Below are positions 42,231 through 53,709 of a stretch of DNA of 64,000 nucleotides, piece after piece. The position numbers and the translations under genes were made by a program. Source of the stretch: JAQBQB01 sp963846925 (GTDB lineage Bacteria > Gemmatimonadota > Gemmatimonadetes > Gemmatimonadales > Gemmatimonadaceae); NCBI GenBank assembly GCA_963846925.1, contig CAWJXW010000006.1, positions 57,786-121,785 on the forward strand, read 5' to 3'. Under the pieces are notes generated by a model. That model was not told the DNA's origin. It saw nothing but the letters and a program-made list of their open reading frames with translations, and searched no databases. How positions within the stretch are numbered: position 1 is the first letter of the stretch; each line of letters starts with the position of its first letter.

Positions 42231-45200
42231 TCAGTCCCCGGCCGCCGGCTCCGGCGCCCCCGCCCCAACAACCCCCACGGCGCTCCTCGCCTTCCTCCGC
42301 GAGAACCACTGTTGCCACTCGTCGAGGTACGTGTAGAACACCGGCGTCACGTACAGCGTGACCAGCTGCGAGAACGCGAGCCCGCCCACCACCGCCACAC
42401 CCAGCGGCCGACGCGTCGACGCACCGGCGCCCCAGCCCACCGCGATCGGCACCGCGCCCATGAGCGCCGCCATCGTCGTCATCATGATCGGCCGGAACCG
42501 CACGCTCGCCGCCTCGAGGATCGCCTCCGACGGCGTGCGCTTCCCGTCGCGCTGCGCCTCGATCGCGAAGTCGATCATCATGATCGCGTTCTTCTCCACG
42601 ATGCCGATGAGCATGATGATCCCGACGAATCCGTAGATGTCGAGGTCCAGCCCCACGAGAATGAGCGTGACCAGCGCGCCGAACGCCGCGAACGGGAGTC
42701 CGGTGAGAATCGTGATCGGGTGAATGAAACTCTCGTAGAGCACGCCGAGGATCACGTAGATCACGAAGATCGCCAGCAGCATCAGCAGGACGAGCCCTTG
42801 CTGCGTCGTCACGAACGCCTGCGCGATCCCCGAAAAGCTCGCGGCCACGGTGTTGGGCAGAACCTCGGCGGCGGTTTGCTGCACTTCTTTGAGCGCCGTC
42901 CCGAGCGAGGTCCCCGTCGCCAGGTTGAACGAAACCGTGACGGACGGGCAGCTGCCCCGAATGGTTCACCGTCACCGGTCCCACCGTGTAGCGGAACGCC
43001 GCGACGGTGCTGAGCGGTACGAGTGGCCCGCGCGTCGACCGGACCCACAGCTTGCCGAGCGCGTCCACGTCCTGCTGGAACTCGGGGAGGAGCTCCATCA
43101 CGACCCAGTACTCATTCGTGGAGGTGTAGATCGTCGAGACTTGCCGCTGGCCGAACGCATCGTACAGCGTGTTCTCGATCTCGCTCGCCGATACGCCGAG
43201 CTGTCCCGCCTGTTCGCGATTGATGTCGACGGTGACTTGCGGATTCTCGATCAAGAGGTCGCTCGTGACGTCCACCAGCCCCGGCAGCTGCCGCATGCGC
43301 GTTTCCATCTGCCGCGCCGCCGTGTTGAGGCTGTTGATGTCGCCGCTCTGGAGCGTGTACTGGTACAGGCTCTTCGATGCGAGGCCGCCGATCGAGATCG
43401 CCGGCGGGTTCTGAATGAAGACGTTGATCGCCGGAACGCCGACCACGGCCTTCGTGAGGTCACGCGCGATCTGATCCGCGCTGCGCTTGCGCTCGACGAT
43501 CGGTTTGAGGTCGATCGTGAGCTGCCCTTGGTTGGCCGCGGCGGTCGTGCCGACCGACGACGTGACCGACCGAACGTCGGGATCCTTCGTGATGACTGCC
43601 GCGACCTCCTGCTGGTGCTCGACGAGCGCATCGAACGACACGCCTTCGGCCGCTTCGGTCGTGGCGAGCAGCTGCCCGGTGTCGTCGGTCGGGAAGAGCC
43701 CCTTGGGCGTGGACCAGAACAGGTAACCCGTCGCCGCCAGGATCACGAATGAAAACGCGAGCGTGAGCGGCCGGCGCTCCATCACCCAGCCGAGCGTCCG
43801 CTCGTAGAGGCCGAGCCACGCGTCGTAGAAGCGCTCCGTCGCCTGGTACAGGCGGCCGTGTTGCTTGCCGTGATCCGATTTGAGGAACCGGCTCGACAGC
43901 ATCGGCGTGAGCGTGAGCGACACGAAGCCCGAGACGAGAATCGCCACGCCGATCGTCACCGCGAATTCGTGGAACAGCTTGCCGATGATCCCGCCCATGA
44001 ACAGGAACGGGATAAAAACCGCGGCGAGCGAGAACGTCATCGACAGGATCGTGAAGCCGACCTCCGCCGCGCCGTCGATCGCCGCCTGCATCTTCGTCTT
44101 TCCCATCTCGAGATGCCGCACGATGTTCTCGAGCATCACGATCGCGTCGTCGACGACGAAGCCCACGGCGAGCGTGAGCGCCATGAGCGACAGGTTGTCC
44201 AGGCTGTAGTGCAGCAGATACATCACCGAGAACGTGCCGATGATCGACATCGGCAGCGCGAGACTCGGGATGATCGTCGCCGACCAGTTCCGCAGGAACA
44301 GGAAGATCACGAGCACGACGAGCCCCAGCGTGAGCTCGAGAGTGAACGTGACGTCGTCCACCGACGCCTTGATCGTCGCCGACCGGTCGAAGAGCGTGTC
44401 TACCTGTACCGCCGGCGGAATCTCGGCCGAGAGCCGGCCGAGCGCCGCCTTGACCTTGCTCGCGACCTCCACCGTGTTCGTTCCCGGCTGCCGCTGAATC
44501 GCGAGCACGATCGACCGTTCGCCGTTGTACCAACTCGCCGTCTTGTTGTTCTGCACGTCGTCCGTGATGCGTCCGATCTCCTCGAGGTGCACCGGAGCGC
44601 CGTTGCGGTACGCGACGATCACGTCGCGGAACTGCGCCGCGTTCTCGAGCTGGCCGGTCGCCTGGACCGTGAGCGCCGTCCGCGGCCCGTAGAGCACGCC
44701 CGTCGGCATGTTCACGTTCTGCGCGATAACCGCGTTCGCCACGTCCTCGAGCGCGATTCCGCGCGACGCGAGCTGGCCGGGATCGAGCTGGAGGCGCACG
44801 GCGTACTTCTGGGCGCCGTACACCAGAACCTGCGCGACGCCTCCGACCATGGAAAGCCGCTGCGCCAGCGTCGTTTCGCCGAACTCGTCGAGGGTGGAGA
44901 GCGGCACTTCGTTTGATGTGAGCGCCAATGTCAAAATTGGCGCGTCGGCCGGATTCGTCTTCTGATACGACGGCGGGATGATCCCCTGCGGCAGGCTGCG
45001 GATCGTCTGCGCGATCGCCGCCTGAATGTCCTGCGCCGCGGCGTCGATGTTCCGGTCGAGCGCGAACTGGATGACGATCTGCGTCGTCCCGAGGCTCGAC
45101 GTCGAGGTCATGTTGTCGATGCCGGCGATCGTCGAGAACTGCTTCTCGAGCGGCGTGGCCACCGTCGCCGCCATCGTCTGCGGGCTCGTCCCGGGAAGCG

Positions 45201-45348
45201 TCGCGCTGACGGTCACCGTCGGGAAATCGACGTTCGGCAGGTCGCTCACCGGCAACTGCCGGTACGCGACGATGCCGAAGACCAGAATCCCGACCATGAC
45301 CAGCGTGGTCATGACGGGGCGTTTGATGAACAACGACGTGAAATTCAT
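42231..45348 (-). CDS. RND multidrug efflux pump, MdtC-like, one frameshift
   Basis: The frame from ATG 45348 (MNFTSLFIKRPVMTTLVMVG) gives helix 1, the porter domain and helices 2-7. It shifts near 42940 in the second porter domain (after TVGPVTVNHSGQLP) and continues in the frame that includes LLMLLAIFVIYVILGVLYESF through helices 8-12 to 42231. Joined, about 1040 residues. The proton-relay motif in helix 4 is GFVVDDAIVMLENIVRH. GLFPTDDTGQL after helix 7 is a hallmark of MdtB/MdtC-type pumps. Second pump gene of an adaptor-pump-pump operon, separated from the first by a repeat element. Confidence 0.92.
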
Positions 45349-45380
45349 CGACTACAGAGGCAAGAGATACGAGTCAGACA

Positions 45381-45629
45381 GCAACTACGACTGCAACTCT
45401 TGACGCAGAGGCGCAGAGACGCAGAGGGTTCGTCGAAGGCTGAGCTCCTCCGCCACGAGCCGGAAAACTTTGGACAGCCGCTCGGGATGCTCCGGTTCGC
45501 AAGCCAGTCCGCCGAGGCACCCGAGCGGCCTCACAAAAATCCGGTCATTGCGGGCCGACCCGCCTGGTGTGCAGTCCTCTGCGTCTCTGCGTCTCCGCGT
45601 CTCTGCGTTGAGTAGTTGCGTTGCAGTTG
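45381..45629. repeat. Inverted-array element without gene, 8-bp units (ACGCAGAG)
   Basis: The left arm 45381-45427 contains GCAACTACGACTGCAAC and then ACGCAGAG/GCGCAGAG/ACGCAGAG. The right arm 45576-45629 is its inverted counterpart with CTCTGCGT units and GTTGCAGTTGC. The core is about 150 bp, without a gene, and contains CGGGCCGACCCG (45551-45562). The element lies exactly between two RND genes of one operon. Confidence 0.85.
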
Positions 45630-45632
45630 CCG

Positions 45633-48600
45633 TCAATCCCCGGCCGCCGGCACGGGCTCGACGGAGACCGACGATACCGCGCTGCGCGCTCGGCGGCCGA
45701 GCCACGCCTGCAACTCATCGAAGTACGAGTAGAACACCGGCGTGACGTACAGCGTGACGATCTGCGAGAACGCCAAGCCGCCGACGACCGCCACGCCCAG
45801 CGGGCGACGCGACGCGGCGCTGGTGCCCACGCCGATCGCGATCGGGAGCGTGCCGACGATGGCGGACACCGTCGTCATCATGATCGGACGGAATCGAACG
45901 CTCGCCGCCTCGACGATCGCCTTGGCCGGCGGGATCCGCTCGGTGCGCTGACGCTCGAGCGCGAAGTCGATCATCATGATCGCGTTCTTCTCCACGATGC
46001 CGATCAGCATGATGATGCCGACGTAGCCGTACACGCCCAGCTCGACGTGCGCGAGCCAGAGCGCGAACAGCGCGCCGAACGCCGCGAACGGCAGACCGGT
46101 CAGGATCGTGACCGGATGGATGAAGCTCTCGTAGAGAATCCCGAGAATGATGTAGATGATGAAGATCGTGATCAGCAGCAGCAGGCCCATCCCCTGCTGC
46201 GAATCCTGGAACGCCGCCGCCGTGCCCGCGAACTGGCCGGTGATCGTCGCCGGCAGCGTCTGACGCGCCGTCCGCGCGACTTCGTCCGTCGCCGCGCCCA
46301 GTGACACGCCCGGCGCGAGGTTGAACGAGATCGTCATCGACGCCATCTGACCCGAGTGCGCCACGCTGAGCGGACCCGTCGTCTGCTCGAACCACGCGAC
46401 GTCCGTCAGCGGCACCTGCTTGCCGTTCGGCGCCGGCACGAAGAAGTGGTCCAGCGCGCTCGCGTCGAGCTGTGCGCTCGGCACGGTCTCCATCACGACG
46501 AGATACTGGTTCGTCGGCATGAAGATCGTCGAGACCTGCTGCTGGTTGTACGCGTTGGCGAGCGCCTGCTCGATGCCCGTCGGGCTCACGCCCAGCGCCG
46601 CCGCGCGCGCGCGGTCGATGTGAATGCGCAGGATCGGACTTCGGTTCAGCAGGTCCGACGTCACGCCGCTGAGCGTCGGCATGTCCTGCAGGCGCGTCGA
46701 GCAACTTGTTCCCTTCGGCGTACAGCTGGGTAATGTCCGGACCGCGCAGCGTGTACTGATAGAGTGTCTTCGAGCCTCGGCCGCCGATCCGAATCGACGG
46801 CGGGTTCGTCACGAACACCTGCACCCCGGGAATGCCGGACATGACCTTCGTCAGCTCGTGCACCATCGAGTCGGCGGACGGTCGTGTGCCGGCCGGCTTG
46901 AGCGAGATGCTGAAGCTCACCTGATTCGACGGCCCCATGCTGCCGACGTTCACCGTGTACGACGCCACGTTCGTGTCGGTCGCCAGCTTGCTGCTCGCGA
47001 GCTTGCCGTAGCGCAGCATCTCCGTGAACGTCGTGCCCTGCGCCGCCTCGGCGGTGGCGTTCAGCGATCCGGTGTCGTCGGGCGGGAACAGACCTTTCGG
47101 GATGACCGTCCAAAGCGACGCCGGTGAGCGCGAGAATGACCGCGGAGAAGACGAGCGTCAGCGGCCGGTGCCGCATGACCCACTCGAGGCTGCGCTCGTA
47201 TCCACGGCGCAGGGCCTCGAACCCCCGCTCGCTCAGGTTGAACAGGCTGCCGTGCTTCGGCTCGTCGGCGCGCGCTTGCAGCAGGCGGCTGCACAGCATC
47301 GGCGTGAGCGTGAGCGCGATGAAGCCCGACACGAGCATCGCGACGCTGATCGTGACGGCGAACTCACGGAACAGCCGCCCGATGATGCCGCCCATGAACA
47401 TCAGCGGAATGAACACCGCCGACAGCGACAGGCACATCGAGAGCACGGTGAAGCCGACTTCCTGCGCGCCCTCGAGCGCCGCCTGCATCGGCTGTTTTCC
47501 CATCTCGATGTGCCGCACGATGTTCTCCAGCATCACGATCGCGTCGTCGACGATGAACCCGACGGCGAGCGTGAGCGCCATCAGCGACAGGTTGTCGATG
47601 CTGAAATCGAGCGCGTACATCACCGAGAACGTGCCGATGATCGCCAGCGGCAGCGTGAGACTCGGGATCAGCGTGGCGACCGCGCTCCGCAGGAACAGGA
47701 AGATCACCGCGACGACGAGCACCAGCGCGACGATCAGCGAGAACTTCACGTCACGCACGGCGTTCTGGATCGAGATCGACCGGTCGTACTGCACGTGCAC
47801 CTTGAGCGTCGGCGGCAGTCCGCGCTCGATCTCGGCCAGCTGCGTCCTTCACGCGGCTCGCCACCTCCACGGTGTTCGTGCCCGGCTGGCGCTGCACCAT
47901 CAGGTTGATCGACCGCTCGTTCTCGTACCAGCTGGCCGACTTGTTGTTCTGGATGTCGTCGAGCACGTTGGCGACGTCGCCGAGGCGGACCGCCGCGCCA
48001 TTGCGATACGTGATGATGAGCCGGCGGAACTCGTCGGCGTCGTTCATCTGCCCCGTCGCCTGCACCGTTAGCGTGTGCGTCTTTCCGTACAGCACGCCGG
48101 TCGGCAGCATGACGTTGTTGTTGCGGATGGCGTTGGCGACCTGCGACACGCCGATGTTGCGACGTCGCGAGCTGGTCGGGATCGAGCTGCACGCGGACCG
48201 CGTATTTCGCCGAGCCGCACACGTCGACCTGCGCCACGCCTTCGATCATCGACAGCCGCTGCGCGATCGTCGTCTGCGCGTACTCGTCCACCTCGCGTCA
48301 TCGGCAGCACGTTCGACGTGAGCGCGATGTTCAGGATCGGCGCGGCCGACGGATTCTGCTTGTGGTAGTTCGGCGGCAGGATCGTCGACGGCAGGAACGG
48401 CAGCGTCTTGCCGATCGCCGCGTTCACGTCCTGCGCCGCCGCCTCGATGTCGCGGTCGAGCGCGAACTGCAGCGTGATGTTCGTGCTGGCCGAGGTTGCT
48501 GCTCGACGTGATCTCGTCGATGCCGGCGATGGCCGAGAATGCCTTCTCGAGCGGCGTGGCGACCGTAGCCGCCATCGTTTCCGGGCTCGCGCCCGGCAGG

Positions 48601-48750
48601 TTCGCGTCGACGTTGATCGTCGGATAATCGACCGTCGGGAGGTCGCTCACCGGCAACTTCCGGTACGACGACGATCCCGAACACGAGGATGCCGATCATG
48701 AGCAGCGTCGTCATGACCGGCCGCCGCACGAACAGACCCGTCAGGCTCAT
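45633..48750 (-). CDS. RND multidrug efflux pump, MdtB-like, about seven frameshifts
   Basis: The gene starts MSLTGLFVRRPVMTTLLM at 48750 with AGAGGA upstream. Conserved RND blocks follow each other in order in alternating frames: LPTVDYPTINVDANLPG, SSNLG, LPPNYHKQNPSAAPIL, TTIAQRLSMIEGVAQV, NNVMLPTGVLYG, GFIVDDAIVMLENIVRH (proton relay), GSLFNLSERGFEALRRGYER, VTNPPSIRIGGRGSKTLYQY and the intact last third ending VSVEPVPAAGD. Breaks are near 48667, 48490, 48297, 48162, 47846, 47117 and 46690. Joined length about 1040. So many evenly scattered single-base breaks in a perfectly ordered protein mean sequencing error, not decay. It pairs with the pump at 42231-45348. Confidence 0.9.
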
Positions 48751-48759
48751 ACGAATCCT

Positions 48760-50345
48760 CTAATCGGTGCCCGCGCCGCCGCCGCCTCCATTTCCGCCCG
48801 GCCGCCGCCTAGCGCCGCCCCTCGCGCCGCCACCGCCGGCACCGCCGCGCCACCGCGCCCGCCTCGACCGCGACCGGCGCCATTGCCGCCGCCTCCGAGA
48901 TCGTTCGCGCCGCGGAGGCGCACCGGCGCGTCCGGCGTGAGGCGCGACTGGCCGTCCGTCACGACGCGGTCGCCCTCGTGGATGCCGCTGGCGATGATCG
49001 CGAGCCCGCTCGGCCTGCGCTCGACGACGACGGCCCGCTGCCGCGCGGTGTCGGCCTGATCGACGACGTACACGTAGGTGCCGCGCTGCCCGTTCACGAT
49101 CGCCTGCGTGCGGCACGACGAGCGCGCTGTCCTCGTCGAACAGATGGAGCGACGTCGTGGCGAACTGCCCGGCCCAGAGCCGGCCGTTGGCGTTGTCGAA
49201 CGTCGCCTTGAGCTGCACGGTGCTGCGTCGACGTGTCGACCGCGTTGTCGATGAACGAGAGCTTGCCCATGAGGCGTTCGCCGATCGGCGGGCCGCCCGG
49301 CAACGCGCCGTTCGCCTGCGCCGTGTTGCCCGCCTGCTGAGCGCTGCGCCGGGCCCGACCCTGCGCCGGTGCCGCCGGCCGTGCCGTTGGCTCCGCTAGC
49401 GGCGCCGTCGGCGGCTGGGCCGCCGCCCATCGGGCTGGAGCCGCCACTTGGCAGCGCTGCCTCCGTGCCGGCCGCGTCCACCTGACTTTCCGCCGCTGTT
49501 CCCGCCATTTCCCGCAAACCCACCGCCGTCCTGGCCCGGGGGATCGCCAACCGGGTTCATCGCCGCGGCCGCGAGGGAATCGATCGACGGCGTGGCCGGC
49601 GCGACGCCGCTCGGCACCGCCGCGACCGGCAGTCCGCCGGCCGCGCCGTACTGCTGCACCAGCGGCAGCTGCGGACGACGGAATCGAGAAGCGGACGTAG
49701 ATCGGTCGAACCTGGTTGATCACGACGAGCGGTGCGGCCGCGCCGGAGCGAACGAGGTTGCCGCGCTTGACGAGCACGTTGCCCGTGCGGCCCGGGATCG
49801 GCGCCCGAACGATGGCGTTGTCGAGGTTGAATCTCGCCTGCTCGACCGCGGCGCGATCCGCCTGCAGCGTCGCATTCGGTTGTCGCGGCCGAGGTGAACT
49901 GCACCTCGGCTTCCTGCGGCGTGATGACCTTCGCCGCGAGGAGATCCTTGTACCGCTTCGCGTTCACGTCGGCGTGCGACCCACGATCGCGCTGTCGCGC
50001 GCGAGAACGGCGAGCGGCCTGATCGTAGGCGTTTTGATACGGGCGCGCGTCGATGTGAAAGAGCGACTGCCCCGGCCGGACTTCCTGTCCTTCCTGGAAG
50101 TCCACCGACTGGATGATTCCATCGACCTGGGGCGTGACGGAGACGGTCTGAACCGGCGTCACGATCCCGTTCGATTCGATGATGTAGGGGACGGTCGCTC
50201 GACGCGCCGCGACGACGGAGACCATCGCCACGGGACGTTGAGCGCGCTCTTGTTTCTTGGCACAGGCGGAAATGGCCAGCGACGACAGCGCGGCAGCATA
50301 AACCGGCAACGGTGCGCGACGGGAGAGGTGTCGCAATCCGATCAT
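48760..50345 (-). CDS. RND periplasmic adaptor (MdtA-like) with Gly-rich insertion, many frameshifts
   Basis: The start ATG 50345 gives a lipoprotein signal (RRAPLPVYAAALSSLAISAC). The first frame holds the lipoyl half (VTPQVDGIIQSVDFQEGQEV, FHIDARPYQNAYDQAA). Then, in changing frames, come DVNAKRYKDLLAAKVITPQE, FNLDNAIVRAPIPGRTGNVL-like sequence, VLVKRGNLVRSGAAAPLVV, KATFDNANGRLWAGQF and TYVYVVDQADTARQRAVVV, ending in a Gly-rich tail and a TAG 9 bp before the pump start. At least six single-base breaks. Around 49300-49660 there is a low-complexity insertion rich in Gly, Asn, Ser and Ala that typical adaptors lack. First gene of the adaptor-pump-pump operon. Confidence 0.82.
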
Positions 50346-50421
50346 CGAGTTCACAAAGATTTTCGAGGCTTCCACGAATGTACTACGTGTAAGCCCTTCA
50401 ATGTGTTCGGAAGTTTCGGGT

Positions 50422-50461
50422 GGACCGGTGGACCGGTGGACCGGTGGACCGGTGGACCGGT
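50422..50461. repeat. 8-bp tandem array, five copies
   Basis: Five perfect copies of GGACCGGT, identical in unit and orientation to the nine-copy array at 631-707. It is followed by related but degenerate GGACGGC/GTGGACGGCC sequence up to the stop codon of the decarboxylase gene. It lies in the leader of the adaptor operon. Confidence 0.93.
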
Positions 50462-50489
50462 GGACGGCTGGTGGACGGCCGTCGAGCTG

Positions 50490-52024
50490 TCAGGCCGTCC
50501 TGCCGTCGAGCGCCTTTTCCACCCGAATGGGCCCCCGAAGACCCTCGGGACGCATCTCGGCGTCGATGACCCGCCCGAGCCGAACGATCACGTCGATCGT
50601 GGCCTTCACGTCGGCCGACGTCGTTCGGAAGTTCACGATGCACGCCCGCAGAGCGAAGTTGCCGTCGAGAACCGCGTTGGATAGATACGCCGTGCCCTCC
50701 GCCTGCATTCGGGCGAGCAGAGCGGTGTTCAGCTCGTTGAGGTATTCTTTTGCGCCAGCCGACTTCCGGTCGAGACCGAGCGGGATGTAACGAAACGTAT
50801 TGATGCTCAGCGACTGCGTGAGCGCCTCGAGCTCCGCCTCACCGCCCGCCAGCCGATGCATCTCGCGCGATAGAGCGATGTCGTCGGCGATCATTCGCTG
50901 ATACCCCTCGAGGCCCACCTGTTGGATCGTCGTCCAGACCTTGAGGGCGCGGAAGCCGCGGGAGTTTTGCAGCCCCCACTCGTAGAAGTTCGTCGGCGGA
51001 TCCTCGGCGTGGCCGTCGAAGGTGAAGTAGGGCGGATGAAACGAGAACGCGTCATGGAGCGCGCTCGGACGCCGGACCAATGCGCATCCCGCCTCGAGCG
51101 GCGCGTACAGCCACTTGTGCGGATCGACGGCGATCGAGTCGGCCAGTGCGAGCGCGCGAAGGTCGGCTGGCGCGTCGGGGAGCATCGCCGCCGGCGCGCC
51201 GTACGCGCCGTCCACGTGGAACCAGAGATCGTTTTCCTTGGCGATTGCCGACAGCTCGCGCAACGGATCGATCGCGGCCGTGCCGACCGACCCGGCCGTT
51301 CCGACGATGATTGCCGGACGAAAACCATCGCGGCGGTCGCGGGCGATCTGCTCGCGGAGCGCGTCCGTGCGCATCGCCAGTGAGGCGTCCACCGCAACGG
51401 GCCGCACCGCATCGAGACCCAACCCACAAATGTCGGCCGTCTTCTCGAGCCACGTGTGCACCTCGCCCGACGCGTAGACGAGCATGCGCCCCGCGCTGTT
51501 CACGCCGTGCGTTCGCAGATCAGCCTGCGCCCTGGTCCCGCGTCGCCGCGATGAAGCACACGAGGTTCGCGACGTTGCCGCCGCTCACCATGATGCCGCC
51601 CGAGTCGGTCGGGAAAGCCGATCAGCTCCGCGACCCATCGAACCGTCTGCCGTTCGATCTCGGTCGCCACGGGCGACAACGCCCACGCGCCGCAGTTCGC
51701 GTTGAGCGACGCCGCGAGCATGTCGGCCAGCGCGCCGATCGGAGACGCCGACGACGTGATGTAGCCAAAAAACCGTGGATGCCCGTTGAGCGTGGAGCCC
51801 GACAGGAGAACGTCGGCCGCGTGCTCGAGAACGTCGCCCGCCGGAGCACCCACGCGCGGAACCGGCGCATCGGCGCCAATCCTCGCGCGAACCGCGGCGG
51901 GAGTGGTGTCGGGCGCCACGGGTTGATCGCGGATCGTCGCTAGAAAGTCGGCGATGCGGTCGACCAGCGCTTTGCCGGCGACACGAAATTCGTCGGGAGA
52001 AAGATCAGCAATAGAATCACGCAT
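50490..52024 (-). CDS. PLP-dependent aromatic-L-amino-acid decarboxylase, two frameshifts
   Basis: From ATG 52024 (MRDSIADLSPDEFRVAG) the first frame covers the N-terminal swap domain and HPRFFGYITSSASPIGALAD to WVAELIGFP. It breaks near 51613; the next frame reads SGGIMVSGGNVANLVCFIAA. A second break near 51520 leads to the frame ending at 50490. The PLP lysine is in DPHKWLYAPLEAG, the cofactor-binding Asp in FHVDGAYGA and the His/Thr pair nearby in GTAGSVGTAAID. Joined length about 510, normal for group II decarboxylases (DOPA/tryptophan/tyrosine). Product amines such as tryptamine or phenethylamine are plausible. The sequence between its start and the HK gene is a repeat element. Confidence 0.9.
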
Positions 52025-52039
52025 AGGGCGAAGACTGAA

Positions 52040-52290
52040 AGCGCTACGGCCGAACTGCGCGGCGGCCGAATTGCGCGACGGCCGAAAAGCGCAGCGGCCA
52101 GACGACGGGATCACGAACGGCGCTGACCGCGCAACTACGTTTGTCGAAAGCTAGGCCCCTTTGTCGCGCGCAAACCAAACTTCGTCCGCCCGCCGCTGGC
52201 GCCCTTTGGAAACCGCCGTTCGGCCCGTGCGCAGTTCGGCCTCTGCGCAGTTCGGCCGTCGCGCATTCCGGCCTCAGCGCCGTCAGCTTT
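52040..52290. repeat. Inverted-array element without gene, 16-bp units (CGGCCGAAYTGCGCGR)
   Basis: Left arm 52040-52099 has three and a half copies of a 16-mer of the form CGGCCGAACTGCGCGG. The right arm 52213-52290 has the inverted copies (GCGCAGTTCGGCC). The core is about 113 bp without a gene. The right arm reaches over the stop codon of the histidine kinase gene (52283-52285); the left arm begins 15 bp before the decarboxylase start. Confidence 0.87.
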
Positions 52291-53709
52291 TGCCGCTCTT
52301 CAATACCGGCAGCGATACTCTGAATTCCGTCTTCCCCGGCTGTGACTCGACTTCGATCGTCCCTTCGTGCGACGTCACGATCCGGCGGCTGATGTCGAGC
52401 CCCAGCCCTGTCCCCTGCCCCATCGGCTTTGTCGTAAAGAACGGATCGAAGATGCTCGGTAGGACATCGGGGGGAATTCCCGAGCCGTTGTCGGCGATGC
52501 GTACCACGACCCGCGAATCTTCCGGCCGCGCGCTGACGGCGATTTCGCCTCCCTGAGCGGGGAGCGCGTCCAACGCGTTCTCGATCAGGTTCGACCACAC
52601 CTGGTTCAACTCGCCGCCGTACGCGCCGACCGTCGGAAGGTCGTTCGGAATGTCGATGCGAACCGACGCGGATTTCGCTTTGGCCTTGGACGCGAGCACG
52701 GCGATCGTGTCGGAGATTCCCTGCGCGATGTTGGCCGGCTCGCGCACCGTCGCGCGGTCCATGTAGGTGAAACGCTTGATCGCCCCGACGAGATCGTGAA
52801 TTCGCGTGGCGGCGCGCTCGATGTCCTCGGCGAGCAGCCGAGTCGTGACGCCGGCGGCCACCGAGCGGAGCGCCGCGTCGAGCGATTCGTCCGATACCGC
52901 GTTGGCGAGGTCGTCGAGCGCGAAGACGGGAACGCCGTTCTCGCTGAGGCTCTGGGCCGTGGCCGGATCGGCGCCGTGGGCCTCGAGCCACTCGACCACT
53001 TCTTCTTCGCGATCGGACCGCTCGATCGCCGAAAAGATTCCCGTCGCGCGCGGAAACGCGCCGCCGTTCCGCATGGTGTCGATCAGCGCGATCTCGCGCT
53101 CACCCAAATTCGCCGCGCCCAGCTCGCGCGCGGCGGCCTCCGCCTGCGCGAGCGTCCCGACGAGTGAGCGCGCCGCGCGCGCGATGGCCGACGCCGGGTT
53201 GTTGAGCTCGTGCGCGAGTCCCGCCGACAGACGCCCGAGCGCCGCCAGCTTGTCGATCTGCCAGTCGGTGGCCGAGAACTGTCGCGCGCGGTCGAGCATG
53301 ATGTGGACGCAGATCTCCGTCACGACCGGACACTCGCGTTCCAGCTCGCGGAAGCAGTCGCGGTGAATCACGAGTCCGAGGATCGCGCTGTCCGTCTTCG
53401 ACACGCCCGGGGGCGCGCTTCATCCTCGAGTACGGGAGCAGGCCGGTGACGTCGCCGGCGTGCCACTCCATGAACTTCTTCCTTCTCACCCGCCCGCTCG
53501 ACGAAGACCGACCCATCGCCCTCGAAGATGATGAGCATCTCCGTCGGCACCACGGTGGGGTCCACGAACACGTCGCCCACCTCGTAGTCGCGGAGCGTGC
53601 CGTGGTCGGCGAGCCACTCGAGCTCCGGGCGGGGCACCTCGCCAAGGGTGCGATGCGCCAGCAGCAGCTCGATGATCTCGTCTCGGGTGGCCGGATGGGT
53701 TTTCGGCAT
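52283..53709 (-). CDS. Histidine kinase with N-terminal cyclic-nucleotide-binding domain, two frameshifts
   Basis: From ATG 53709 the N-terminal frame (PATRDEIIELLLAHRTLG...LADHGTLRDYEVGDVFV, MLIIFEGDGSVFVERAG) is a CAP-ED/cNMP-binding domain. After a break near 53490 it continues in another frame as KFMEWHAGDVTGLLPYSRM, and after a second near 53410 as SKTDSAILGLVIHRDCF in the final frame. The H-box is LAALGRLSAGLAHELNNPAS, the N-box VWSNLIENALDALPAQGG, G1 RIADNGSGIPPD and G2 TGLGLDISRRIV. No membrane helix, so it is a soluble cytosolic sensor. The ATG overlaps the stop of the receiver-flavoprotein gene (TGATG), so the two are translated together and are probably partners. Confidence 0.88.

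Noticed and set aside
45633..50345. Programmed frameshifting or pseudogene decay in the RND operon
   Set aside because: Breaks are too many, scattered and not at slippery motifs, and all conserved blocks remain; indel error is simpler.
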